Below, one piece after another: positions 1 through 7,318 of a stretch of DNA of 44,038 bases. A model generated the notes under the pieces. That model was given only the letters and a program-made list of their open reading frames with translations, ran no database searches and was not told where the DNA came from. Source of the stretch: Prevotella ihumii (lineage in GTDB: Bacteria > Bacteroidota > Bacteroidia > Bacteroidales > Bacteroidaceae); contig NZ_LT706987.1 of assembly GCF_900155655.1 (NCBI RefSeq), positions 1,502,794 through 1,546,831 of the forward strand. The letters run 5' to 3'. A program made the translations under genes and the position numbers. The number at the start of each line of letters is the position of its first letter. The stretch's first letter is position 1.

Positions 1-294
1 TATATAGAGTACCAATTCGTCCCAGCGAAGTTCATAAAATCCAGTTCTCGCCCGTATGATTTTAGGACTCAGGCAACCCTGTGCCATCTGCTTGTGATAC
101 ACGACAAAACCACAGCGTTCCCAGTGCAGCAATTTAATTCGGTTACGGGATCGATTGTAGAAAACGTAGACAACACCATCAGAAGGATTGAAGTCATTGC
201 TGCGTACCAATTGGGACAGGCGAAGAATACCCTGACGCATATCCACAGGAGTGCAACAAACCCGAAAAACATTTGTTTCGTTGAGTACAAACAT
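1..294 (-). CDS. tnpB: IS66 family accessory protein TnpB (Orf2), 3' end cut by window
   Basis: Reading leftwards from the ATG at 292-294, 98 codons stay open to base 1. The product starts MFVLNETNVF and contains the TnpB signature stretches VDMRQGILRLSQLV, NPSDGVVYVFYNRSRNRIK, LLHWERCGFVVYHK and GFYELRWDEL. These are characteristic of the IS66 Orf2-like family (about 110-120 residues), so only the last few residues are missing. TnpB is an accessory protein needed for transposition of several IS66 elements; its biochemical role is not settled. The reading frames on the plus strand here are shadows. The transposase gene tnpC would follow to the left, outside the window. Confidence 0.92.
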   Translation of the reverse strand, partial: MFVLNETNVFRVCCTPVDMRQGILRLSQLVRSNDFNPSDGVVYVFYNRSRNRIKLLHWERCGFVVYHKQMAQGCLSPKIIRARTGFYELRWDELVLYI

Positions 295-360
295 AAGTTT
301 TTCGGGCAAAGGTAGTAAAGCAAGAATGTTACACAAAGTCGGCTAATATTGGATGCTTAC
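1..360 (-). mobile_element. IS66-family insertion sequence, 5' end (partial)
   Basis: The element runs leftwards from a terminal inverted repeat at 340-360. The outermost 21 bases of that repeat are the exact reverse complement of the IS end at 42954-42974, and the end begins with GTAA when read inward, as is typical of IS66 elements. The element carries tnpB and continues beyond base 1. Only 66 bp separate the end from the tnpB start, so there is no room for a tnpA gene. The flank at 361 does not match the flank of the right-hand copy, so the two ends are probably two separate insertions. Confidence 0.9.
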
Positions 361-364
361 GGTA

Positions 365-423
365 AAACATATATGTATTGGGTGGTCAAAGTTGAACTTT
401 GGGAAATGTAAACGATTAGGTTT
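365..423 (+). repeat. Palindrome module copy 1 (M-F-m, decayed)
   Basis: A slightly degenerate M palindrome lies at 365-378, a perfect F palindrome (CAAAGTTGAACTTTG) at 387-401, and a 10/14 match to M at 410-423. Their centres are about 22.5 bp apart, as in the better copies further right. The IS66 end lies only 4 bp to the left, so the insertion landed next to or inside the module. The remaining DNA between here and the hairpin at 520 shows no gene. Confidence 0.75.
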
Positions 424-519
424 TGTATCTCTTTGATAATCAGCGGCTAATTGTATTCGCAATTGTCGCTTGTTATTGTTCTATATGTAATATATAGAAT
501 AGTACTGCCTTAAAATGAT

Positions 520-577
520 AATTGGTCTATTTCGCACATCATTACACTATGATAAGGTGTTGCGAAATAGACCAATT
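520..577. repeat. 17-bp perfect inverted repeat with 24-base spacer
   Basis: The arms are 520-536 and 561-577 (AATTGGTCTATTTCGCA and its exact reverse complement), around a spacer that itself contains a short TCAT/ATGA stem. It could be a transcription terminator or a tiny non-autonomous element. It does not resemble the other two repeat families of the window. Confidence 0.8.
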
Positions 578-600
578 CCTTGTTTTAGATATTAATTTAC

Positions 601-792
601 CCCAAATCGGTCATTAGCCCGCAAGGCTTTTTAAAGCGTTTAGCAGTTATGCTTTTCTTCGTCTTTGCACCTTATTTTGGATCTTTTCGTTTGTTTTTTC
701 AGTTGTTTAGCTCGCTAAACGTCTTCAAAAACAACCAAAAATAGCTCAAAATAAGCTCGCAAATCTCGAAGAAGTCTAACGACCGATTTGGG
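601..792 (-). repeat. MITE-like element, type A, copy A1
   Basis: The 192-bp element is bounded by CCCAAATCGG at 601-610 and CCGATTTGGG at 783-792. Long imperfect inverted arms surround a central GTTTAGCTCGCTAAAC hairpin, so the whole element could fold back on itself. It is nearly identical to A2 (21011-21204) but inverted. The right flank is TTAA, and its TTA (793-795) is, on the minus strand, the stop codon of the acyltransferase gene. Confidence 0.9.
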
Positions 793-1908
793 TTAAAGAC
801 TATTAATCCAGCGCATAAAAGGCTTTTCTAACCATCTTCTACGCCAATAATCTATAAAACTACAAATGGTAAAGACAGCAATTGGAACTATCATAGCTTC
901 GATAAGAAGGTGGCTAAAGTCTGCCTTGAATAGCTGAGGCACCTGACAAATGTCTTGCCATAACCATTTGCGCATAGTGTCGCTTGAAGCGTGAATAAGC
1001 AATACTCCAAATGTGCCTGCTGAAGCGGTATTGATAAATTTGCTTGCAAACGGACGAGCGTTTTTTGCCACTAAAAAGGCAGAAAGTCCGACAATAAGGG
1101 CGAGGAACTTATTAGAGTCGCTTACGAAATAGTAACGCACTTTTCCAACTTCTGCTGCTTCACGATAAAGTCCCCATTGAATGATGCAAAAGACACTGGC
1201 AATGGCAGTTATAACACTTAAAACAAAGACTCCTGCTGAAAGACTTAAGCTTTCTGTATATCGATTAGGATAAATACGGAGGTAAGCAGCCAAGAAATAA
1301 AGTGTCATGTACCAAACAGGCTCGTTCATCGTTGATGCCATAAAAAAGGTTTGCGCAATGCTCATTACAAATATCAAACCAATGATAAAGAAGCTGAATT
1401 GCCTTTTTGTAATATTATTGATAACAATATTATAAATAGGTACAAAAGCATAAAAAGCCATAAAACTTGAACTAAAGCCATTATTTATATAATAAAACAT
1501 TCCAGAAAAGGTTCTATAAACCCCTTTAAGGGTAAGTGGGTCGTAATTGAATATGCCAAAAAGAATTTTAATAGTTAAACTGTAAAAAATAATTTCTGCA
1601 AGTAATTTTACATAGCGTTGCCAAGTAAGGGCTTGTTTGCATAGGAAGTAACCCGAAATAAGTATAAAACTATTGATAGCGGTTTTACCCCACATACCCC
1701 AAATTTCGAGGAAATAATGATTTAGTGTAGGATTAAGGTAATCGTATTGTTTATCAACTGTGGAGTTTACAACAAAGTGATGGGCTATAATTGCCATCAT
1801 TGCAAATATTCTCAATAGCTCTAAATTGCTGTTTCTCTGCTTTTTAGCAATACCCCCCCCTAAGGGTTGTACTGTTTTTGTCGCACTTTCAGATAGTGAT
1901 TCTTTCAT
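793..1908 (-). CDS. Acyltransferase family 3 membrane protein
   Basis: This 371-residue polytopic membrane protein has the acyltransferase-3 pattern. It opens with RNSNLELLRIFAMMAIIAHHF near residues 25-45 (the conserved basic residue and histidine region), followed by a GKTAINSFILISGYFL segment and about ten hydrophobic helices, and ends in a basic WRRRWLEKPF tail. Family members transfer acetyl or other acyl groups to cell-surface polysaccharides, lipopolysaccharide or peptidoglycan in the inner membrane; the substrate here cannot be told. Codons 17-19 lie in a run of eight G on the coding strand (1853-1860), a length at which slipped-strand frame switching is plausible. A second in-frame ATG (residue 37-38) lies beyond the tract but would truncate the first helix. 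The stop codon abuts MITE A1. No operon partner is seen. Confidence 0.9.
   Translation of the reverse strand: MKESLSESATKTVQPLGGGIAKKQRNSNLELLRIFAMMAIIAHHFVVNSTVDKQYDYLNPTLNHYFLEIWGMWGKTAINSFILISGYFLCKQALTWQRYVKLLAEIIFYSLTIKILFGIFNYDPLTLKGVYRTFSGMFYYINNGFSSSFMAFYAFVPIYNIVINNITKRQFSFFIIGLIFVMSIAQTFFMASTMNEPVWYMTLYFLAAYLRIYPNRYTESLSLSAGVFVLSVITAIASVFCIIQWGLYREAAEVGKVRYYFVSDSNKFLALIVGLSAFLVAKNARPFASKFINTASAGTFGVLLIHASSDTMRKWLWQDICQVPQLFKADFSHLLIEAMIVPIAVFTICSFIDYWRRRWLEKPFMRWINSL
1853..1860 (-). repeat. Homopolymer tract G8 in acyltransferase coding sequence
   Basis: Eight consecutive C on the plus strand encode the Gly-Gly-Gly at residues 17-19 of the acyltransferase. A gain or loss of one base would shift the frame within the first 20 codons. 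This is a candidate phase-variation switch, inferred from sequence only. Confidence 0.75.
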
Positions 1909-2033
1909 TTTTTTCTTGTTGTTTTATTACTCGCTTTGTTGCTTATTTTTGTCTAATTTTCTACAAAGATACGCATTATTTCGGCAATAATGCGTATCTT
2001 TTCTTTTTAAAGTTTGCAATTCGAACAATTGTC

Positions 2034-3182
2034 TTATGGCAGTAAGGCTTTCAAATCGTCCAACCAATGCTTTATTTCGGTTTTGGTTCTTGCATCTTTC
2101 TCTGCATTATAAGCTGCCTCAACATCAGTGAGATAATGGAGATAGTCGGTCTCGGCAATGAATTTTGCGGCACGAATACGAACCAACGGACTATCATCGA
2201 AGAGCAAACCTTGCACCCAACGTTTAGCGTCCCACGAACGAACGGCTTGCAACCAGTCTAAAGCAGTTATCTTTTCTTCAGGTTTGCCATACAAGAGGGT
2301 GTCGTAATAGCCTCGTTCTTTCTTCAAATCGGCTTTTGTCATTAGTATTTCCTTGTTGTAAAGGTTGGGGCGTACTGCACGATCTTTGTAGCTTTTTATG
2401 GGCATACGTAGTGTCCAACGCACCATTCGTGGTATCATCCACATCATTCCTGGTGTAGCTTCGGGATGTGCAATGCTACTGAATACACGCCCTTTGCCCA
2501 ACTCGTTGGCAATGAAGAAAGGCTTATTGTTGGTCATATTTTCAGGTGCATCGCCCTCTTCGTGTACATCGCTCTCCATCATCGCCAATGTTTGATAATC
2601 TATTTTCACGTTGTCGCTCTTCACAAACACAGGACCTTCATAGTATAAAACATACGACAATGAGCGGTTGGCAAGTTCGGGAAACCACTTTCTGCCTTCA
2701 TCTGTAAGCGATATTTTGGCGATGCCGTGCCCACGGTTGTCGTGTTCTATGTCGATAGCCTTTGCACCATTGATACGCATACAAGCATAGTTTGGCGTGT
2801 CCGAAAACATATATGCGCCTGCACAAATACCAACTGCACCCTTGCCCGACTCAATGAAAGCACGCAAACGCTTAATGTTTGCTGTGCCTATGTTAAGATA
2901 TTGGGTAGAGCCACCACCGCCTGGAATGATAATAGCGTCCAACTCGTTGAGTACACCATTGGCTATATCGCTTGTGGTGAATGTACGTACTGTCATATCA
3001 GGGTCGAGCTTGATGGCATCTACTGCTTCCCAAACACAGGTTTGAGCTCCACCGTGTCCGTCAAAAACACCTACTCTTGTTTTACCATTCTTGTCTGTTG
3101 CCATTGCTGCAACTGACCAAAGCAGACACACGGCTACAAGAATACTTTGTTGTAGAACATTATTCGTTTTCAAAATCTTCAT
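2034..3182 (-). CDS. Secreted BPL_N-domain (class I amidotransferase-like) protein
   Basis: The product has 382 residues with an N-terminal signal peptide (hydrophobic run about residues 12-28, cleavage near AMA-TD). Residues 35-265 resemble the biotin-protein-ligase N-terminal domain family, a glutamine-amidotransferase-like fold: TRVGVFDGHGG at about 35-45, IIPGGGGS at 84-92, and a nucleophile-elbow-like GICAGAYM with Cys120. No biotin ligase catalytic domain follows. The C-terminal ~110 residues are helical, charged and HEAT-like. Proteins of this type are common in Bacteroidales, and their function is not established; the Cys could support a hydrolase or amidase role. The gene stands alone, with an AT-rich gap to the divergent-free region at 3183-3382 that holds no recognisable gene. 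Confidence 0.8.
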   Translation of the reverse strand: MKILKTNNVLQQSILVAVCLLWSVAAMATDKNGKTRVGVFDGHGGAQTCVWEAVDAIKLDPDMTVRTFTTSDIANGVLNELDAIIIPGGGGSTQYLNIGTANIKRLRAFIESGKGAVGICAGAYMFSDTPNYACMRINGAKAIDIEHDNRGHGIAKISLTDEGRKWFPELANRSLSYVLYYEGPVFVKSDNVKIDYQTLAMMESDVHEEGDAPENMTNNKPFFIANELGKGRVFSSIAHPEATPGMMWMIPRMVRWTLRMPIKSYKDRAVRPNLYNKEILMTKADLKKERGYYDTLLYGKPEEKITALDWLQAVRSWDAKRWVQGLLFDDSPLVRIRAAKFIAETDYLHYLTDVEAAYNAEKDARTKTEIKHWLDDLKALLP

Positions 3183-3382
3183 ACGTTTAAGGTTTTTATA
3201 TTTGATTTACTGAGTTTACACTTCACACTTTGTTCTTGCAAATATCATCATTTTTAGTGGAATATGCAAGTCTTTTTCATTCATTAGTGTTATCAAAGCT
3301 ATGAACAACGAAATGCAGACGAATCGCTTCGGCTGCATTTCTACACTTTTTAGACAAATCTATTACTGATTTGGATTGGGAA

Positions 3383-4291
3383 TTATAATAATTTGGCAAG
3401 GGCTGAATACTTCATTATAGCCCTTGACTGACTGAGTAATTTATAAAATTCGCGAGCCGAATGTTTTACGTAGGCTTGCTTTATCTGGTGAATACAGCCC
3501 TCCATATCTGTATCCGAGGTTTCTAATGGTACACCTACTAAGCCTTCTTCGTCGTGGATACTGGCTTCGGCAAGCACAGTTATCATTTTGCTATGTCGTA
3601 TCAGTTTCAGCAAGATGCTAACATCGTTTAGCTCAAGGCGTATTTTAAAGTTGTTGCTCGCTGATGTTACTTGGTCTTCAAACGAGTTGCGAGCTTGCAA
3701 ACCACGAGCGGGCATAGCGAGGTCGTATTGCGCCAACTCGTCTATCGATACTGTTTTCTTTTTTGCCAATGGGTGTTCGCTACTCATTACTGCGCTCAAA
3801 TGGTTGCTAAAGAGTACGTGACTATCAATGCGCTCATACTTTCGTGTAGGTTTGAAAGCCAACACAAAGTCTACTTCACGATTGAGCAACATCTCCATAA
3901 GCTCTTCCATCGTTTTGTAATAGATGTTGAGGCGCACGTTAGGATAGAGCTTTATAAACTCTAATACGGTTTCGGTGAGCAACGGACTGAATGTAAAGGT
4001 AACGCCAATGTTAAGTTCGCCTGTGAGAACGTCCTTCAAATCGTCCATCTTTTGTTGACACGCATCGGCATCAATTACTATCTTTTGTGCGTAGCTAATT
4101 AGTTTTTCACCTGCCTCGGTTAGTGATACTTCGTGGCTATTTCTTTCAAATAGTATGGTGTCAAACTCGTTTTCAAGCTGTCTTATCTGCTGCGAAAGAG
4201 TGCTTTGCGAGATGAATAACGCCTTTGAGGCTTCAGAGAAGTTGAGCAGCTCTGCTACTTTCAAGAAATATCTTATTTGTCTTAATTCCAT
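3383..4291 (-). CDS. LysR-family transcriptional regulator
   Basis: The product has 302 residues. The first 60 form the winged helix-turn-helix typical of LysR proteins (MELRQIRYFLKVAELLNFSE, then SQSTLSQQIRQLE and LFERNSHEVSLTEAGE), followed by a linker helix and a periplasmic-binding-protein-like effector domain from about residue 90 (LNIGVTFTFSPLLTE). LysR proteins bind DNA as tetramers and respond to small ligands. The start lies 8 bp after the stop of the YjjB-like gene and on the same strand, so it is probably the last gene of the exporter operon and may control it. The ligand is unknown. Confidence 0.92.
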   Translation of the reverse strand: MELRQIRYFLKVAELLNFSEASKALFISQSTLSQQIRQLENEFDTILFERNSHEVSLTEAGEKLISYAQKIVIDADACQQKMDDLKDVLTGELNIGVTFTFSPLLTETVLEFIKLYPNVRLNIYYKTMEELMEMLLNREVDFVLAFKPTRKYERIDSHVLFSNHLSAVMSSEHPLAKKKTVSIDELAQYDLAMPARGLQARNSFEDQVTSASNNFKIRLELNDVSILLKLIRHSKMITVLAEASIHDEEGLVGVPLETSDTDMEGCIHQIKQAYVKHSAREFYKLLSQSRAIMKYSALAKLL

Positions 4292-4299
4292 AAATTATG

Positions 4300-4791
4300 C
4301 TAACTACGAGTTACTCGAAATGAGATTTTGTTTAAAATAAATATCGGAACAATCGTGCCCAAAACCATTCCAAGAATATCGAAAGCACACGTCAGCCCGT
4401 TAGAAGTACAAAGATACAAATAATGATTGAATAATTGTTCGTCTTCTGTGAATAAACACATCACAAGTCCTTCTACGGTGCGATACGCATACATACCTGG
4501 TATCATAGGCAGTAGCGATGGAAAGGAGAAGGTTTCGGGTGGACATTTGGCCTTAGAAGCCATACCCACTGAAACAAAACCTATAGCCAAAGCCGCAACA
4601 AAACTTGAAAATATGAGTCCAAACTCGTGGTAGTTGTTGTGCATAAACACGTAGCGTACAGCGTGTCCAACGGCAGAGATGAATGCGCAATACTTGTAAG
4701 CATTCTTAGGTGGATTGCTAATGCTTGCGAAACCAATGCCTGCCAAAGCCGCATAGAATGCGTCTTCCAAAACTAATAAAAGATATGTCAT
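4300..4791 (-). CDS. ThrE/YjjB-like exporter subunit
   Basis: The product has 163 residues with four to five hydrophobic helices and matches the second half of the threonine/serine exporter family (ThrE_2, YjjB type), including SFPSLLPMIPGMYAYRTVEGL in the middle. I chose the ATG at 4791 (MTYLLLVLEDAFYAALAGIGFA) because it matches the usual family N-terminus and sits 8 bp after the stop of the YjjP-like gene. A longer frame from 4836 would overlap that gene by 37 bp. YjjP and YjjB act as a pair in the inner membrane. In E. coli the pair is linked to succinate export, and in Corynebacterium the fused ThrE exports threonine and serine. The substrate here is not known. Confidence 0.85.
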   Translation of the reverse strand: MTYLLLVLEDAFYAALAGIGFASISNPPKNAYKYCAFISAVGHAVRYVFMHNNYHEFGLIFSSFVAALAIGFVSVGMASKAKCPPETFSFPSLLPMIPGMYAYRTVEGLVMCLFTEDEQLFNHYLYLCTSNGLTCAFDILGMVLGTIVPIFILNKISFRVTRS

Positions 4792-4799
4792 AAAAGTGT

Positions 4800-5561
4800 T
4801 TAAAATAACTGTAAGTTCATCAGGAGAATACCGCAAGCTAAGCCTACTGACAAGCAGAAGGTGAGCAAAAGCGCATTCATAAACCGACTGAAAGCTACAA
4901 GATATTCGCCTACGAGCAAGTCGCTGATGCTATTGATATAGGGAATACCAGGGATAAGGTAGAGTACGCACGTACCGAGGGCAACTTCGGGCTTGTCGCC
5001 AAGATGAAAGATGTACCCAGAAGTGGCGATTACTGATGAGAAGAAAGCACAAATGAGGAATACTAACTTGTGATCCATATGTTCTTCTATCAAGATTTGT
5101 TTTAGTCGGAACCCTGCTAAGGTGGCTATAAAGACAATGCCCATAGCGATGGCATCACCCCCGAAGATGCGGCAGAAGCCTAAGTTTGCCAATGATGCCA
5201 ATACCAATACCACCCATTTGTTGGTAAAGGGGGCAGTGATAATTTTCCGAAAAGCCTCCTTGGCATCGTTCAAACTCATCTTCCCATCGGCAATTCCCCA
5301 ACTCAACTTGCTCAACTGTGTATTCTTATAGAAGCTAATACCCGTTGCGGGAGTCTTTTTGATAAACACTTGCGAGCAGTCGTCCACTTCGGTAGTGAAC
5401 TGAATACTGCCAGGAAGAATATTCATCTCAAACTTCAATCCCCACACTTGGGCTATGCGGTCTACATTTTTGGTGATACGCGAGCAAGTAGCTCCACAGC
5501 CGTAGAGCCACGCTGCGTAGTCAACAAGAAAAACTGCTGCCTCTTTTGGATTGATAGACAT
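4800..5561 (-). CDS. ThrE/YjjP-like exporter subunit
   Basis: The 253 residues from the chosen ATG at 5561 (MSINPKEAAVFLVDYAAWLYG) match the first half of the ThrE family (ThrE_1, YjjP type): a soluble N-terminal region with YGCGATCSRITKNV, a central region ending near residue 110, then about five membrane helices. The open frame reaches back to 5642, but that extension is read in another frame by the 53-residue protein at 5566-5727, which leaves only 4 bases before this ATG. The gene is followed 8 bp later by the YjjB-like partner. The two halves that are fused in ThrE are separate genes here. Confidence 0.87.
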   Translation of the reverse strand: MSINPKEAAVFLVDYAAWLYGCGATCSRITKNVDRIAQVWGLKFEMNILPGSIQFTTEVDDCSQVFIKKTPATGISFYKNTQLSKLSWGIADGKMSLNDAKEAFRKIITAPFTNKWVVLVLASLANLGFCRIFGGDAIAMGIVFIATLAGFRLKQILIEEHMDHKLVFLICAFFSSVIATSGYIFHLGDKPEVALGTCVLYLIPGIPYINSISDLLVGEYLVAFSRFMNALLLTFCLSVGLACGILLMNLQLF

Positions 5562-5565
5562 TGGT

Positions 5566-5727
5566 TTAGAGTTCATCTTCTCCGAGGTCATACATACTGA
5601 ACTCGTCGCCCATTTCGAAAAGTTTATGGTTGCCGTGTCCACGTCGTGCGTTTACAGCAGAACGGATAATGAACATTGCTACCATCACCATCATTACTAA
5701 ACTCCACATTGCAACTTGATTGTCCAT
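5566..5727 (-). CDS. Small single-span membrane protein, 53 residues
   Basis: This small gene reads ATG at 5725-5727 to TAA at 5566-5568. The product begins MDNQVAMWSLVMMVMVAMFI, giving one methionine-rich membrane helix (about residues 6-24). It is followed by a basic patch (NARRGHGNHK) and a strongly acidic tail (DLGEDEL). The stop is 4 bases before the chosen start of the YjjP-like gene and 30 bases downstream of a TAnnTTTG box lies its start region, so it looks like the first gene of the exporter operon. I know no family for it. It could be an accessory subunit of the exporter; this rests on position alone. Confidence 0.7.
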   Translation of the reverse strand: MDNQVAMWSLVMMVMVAMFIIRSAVNARRGHGNHKLFEMGDEFSMYDLGEDEL

Positions 5728-5780
5728 AATTCTTATATTTTATATGTTATACGTTTATGTCTTGTTTTGTTTTACGCTTG

Positions 5781-5788
5781 CAAAGTTA
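5781..5788 (-). promoter_or_regulatory. Promoter -7 box of the exporter operon
   Basis: TAACTTTG on the minus strand fits the Bacteroidetes -7 consensus TAnnTTTG and lies 54 bases before the small-protein ATG. A convincing -33 TTTG at the right distance is not present (TTAG at 20 bases is the nearest). It is embedded in one arm of the inverted repeat 5785-5797/5887-5899. Confidence 0.5.
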
Positions 5789-6358
5789 GGGCTATTCGTA
5801 CGCCAAAACTAAGATTGTTATAGGGTTGTTTCGATACCCACTATTGGGATAAATTAATTGAAACAAGGGTTTCGGTTTATGGTTTCCGATAGCCCTAACA
5901 TTTTGTACTACGAATTCAAAAATGGAAAATGGATAGTTGTCTAAATGTAAAAACGGATAGACAGAATGGACTAAAAACAAGATATTCGCTTATAACTTTT
6001 GCTGAGTTTAGTCCACTTTTCTACCCTCATAACGCATAAAGAATAATGCAAATCAATCAAAATGACACATATCAAGCCTTGGTATTCGGTTTTATAGATA
6101 CCTGTAATTGCAAAAGGTAAACTAAACCATTACTTTTTATAAAAAAGTTTAGAATTGACAGATAGCACCTATAGATAAAACCGATATGCGATGAATTAAA
6201 TTTAGAAAAATAAGGGTTAAACCTCATTGGCTATTGATAAGAAAGATAGCAACCTGATTTCTCCGTTTCAGAAAAATAGAACATTCGTAAGTCAATTATA
6301 ATGTTTTAAAAGGTGGTTTATAACCTGTTGATTATAAGGATTATATATCGTGGTTTTA

Positions 6359-6439
6359 AAACATATATGTTTGGCACTCCCAAACATATATGTTTTACCC
6401 TCCCAAAGTTGAACTTTGACAATCCAAACATATATGTTT
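6359..6439 (-). repeat. Palindrome module copy 2 (M-F-M-M, minus orientation)
   Basis: M palindromes lie at 6359-6372, 6382-6395 and 6426-6439, and F (CAAAGTTGAACTTTG) at 6404-6418. All four are perfect, with centre spacings of 23, 22.5 and 21.5 bp. Read on the minus strand the order is M-F-M-M, with the conserved GGAGGGT linker after F. Confidence 0.95.
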
Positions 6440-6513
6440 TGCAGCTTAATAGTATATGTATTATTCTCAGAATATGGAAAGAGGAAGAATAGAACAATGT
6501 ACAGCGGTGAGCA

Positions 6514-6556
6514 CAAAAAAGGCGAGTAGCCCACCCAAGAGTGAACACTCGCCTTT
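6514..6556 (-). terminator. Terminator of desulfoferrodoxin gene
   Basis: The stem arms AAAGGCGAGT (6518-6527) and ACTCGCCTTT (6547-6556) are followed, on the minus strand, by a T run (the A run at 6514-6520 of the plus strand). It begins 24 bp after the stop codon. Confidence 0.85.
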
Positions 6557-6579
6557 AAAATAGCCTATGAAAATATCTT

Positions 6580-6948
6580 TTATTTTGAACGCCACAATCC
6601 GTGGAGGTTGCAATATTCACGTGCATAAACTTCCTTTGCGTCGGTCTTGAACTCAGCAACAGGCTTGTCTGTTGGGTCAAGATACTTGCGAAGTACTTCG
6701 TTGTTGTCAGTAATGAGTTCAATCCATTGGATAGAGTGAGCCTCGGTCATAGGGTGTTCTACTTCACCTACAGTAACACGATAACCGCCTTCTATTTTTT
6801 CTACTACTGGTACGTGCTTTTCTGTAGCTGCATCAGTTGTATTTTCAACTACCTTCTCAAAGCCACAAAGCTCTTTATCTGATGGAAGAATAATCTCTAC
6901 TATATTGTTACACTCTGAACACTTATAAACGTCGTTTCTTTTTGCCAT
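6580..6948 (-). CDS. Desulfoferrodoxin / superoxide reductase
   Basis: The 122-residue cytosolic iron protein reduces superoxide to hydrogen peroxide without making oxygen, a defence typical of anaerobes. The C-terminal active-site ligands are all present: His45 (EKHVPV), His65 and His71 ([15 protein letters not shown]), Cys113 and His116 ([10 protein letters not shown]). The N-terminal desulforedoxin-like domain has the first pair Cys10 and Cys13 (YKCSECNN). Where family members usually have a Cys-Cys pair (LVCCG), this protein has one Cys only (ELCGF, Cys28) and is a residue or more shorter. The structural iron centre may therefore be altered or absent while the catalytic centre should work. 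The gene is monocistronic, with its own promoter and terminator. Confidence 0.93.
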   Translation of the reverse strand: MAKRNDVYKCSECNNIVEIILPSDKELCGFEKVVENTTDAATEKHVPVVEKIEGGYRVTVGEVEHPMTEAHSIQWIELITDNNEVLRKYLDPTDKPVAEFKTDAKEVYAREYCNLHGLWRSK

Positions 6949-6979
6949 AATTATTTCTTATTTCAATGTTTTTGTGCCG

Positions 6980-7011
6980 CAAAGATAACGAATATTATTT
7001 TATCCACCAAA
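6980..7011 (-). promoter_or_regulatory. Promoter of desulfoferrodoxin gene
   Basis: On the minus strand, TTTG (7008-7011) is followed after 20 bases by TATCTTTG (6980-6987), an excellent match to the Bacteroidetes primary sigma consensus. The -7 box lies 31 bases upstream of the ATG. Confidence 0.8.
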
Positions 7012-7228
7012 TATTTCTTGTAATATTTACAAATTATTTGCTTTCTTGCAATTGAGCTATGCTTCCTTATAGTTGTACAAGGAGTGGGGAATACCAAAGT
7101 GGAGATAGGGTATTCGGTATAGATAAAATGTATGGGTATGATACATCACGTTCCTCAAAAGCAATCTTTGCATTATGCGGAACTTGATAAATCAAGCTCC
7201 TACGTCTTAGCGAGTAATTGGTATATAA

Positions 7229-7274
7229 CCAAAAAACGAGGTGCTCACCTTGTCTATATAGGGAGCACCTCGTT
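7229..7274 (-). terminator. Terminator of the 1215-residue secreted protein gene
   Basis: The perfect arms AACGAGGTGCTC (7235-7246) and GAGCACCTCGTT (7263-7274) are followed on the minus strand by a T-rich tract (AACCAAAAAA on the plus strand). It starts about 45 bp after the stop codon. Confidence 0.9.
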
Positions 7275-7318
7275 GAGGTAATCTAATGGTTTGATAGGGA
7301 AACCAAAGTAGTTAACTT

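Larger units (their letters stand above)
5728..6579. other. Gene-free region, 852 bp
   Basis: No credible gene is present; the short open frames at 5792-5980 and 6292-6548 are AT-rich and run through repeats. The region holds the exporter promoter, an imperfect inverted repeat (5785-5797 with 5887-5899), palindrome module copy 2 (6359-6439) and the terminator of the desulfoferrodoxin gene (6514-6556). Confidence 0.7.
6949..7318. other. Gene-free region, 370 bp
   Basis: It contains the desulfoferrodoxin promoter (6980-7011) and the terminator of the large secreted protein (7229-7274). Nothing else was recognised between them. Confidence 0.6.

Noticed and set aside
94..315. 73-codon frame on the plus strand
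   Set aside because: It is the antisense shadow of tnpB, which shows clear IS66 Orf2 motifs on the minus strand.
4792..4836. Longer start for the YjjB-like gene
   Set aside because: It would overlap the preceding gene by 37 bp. The ATG at 4791 matches the family N-terminus and leaves an 8-bp gap.
5792..5980. 62-codon frame upstream of the exporter operon
   Set aside because: It runs through the inverted repeat and promoter region, with no protein-like features.
6292..6548. Two overlapping frames of 76-80 codons on the minus strand
   Set aside because: They pass through palindrome module copy 2 (repeated NICFKT/TYMFG peptides) and a terminator, so they are repeat-derived.
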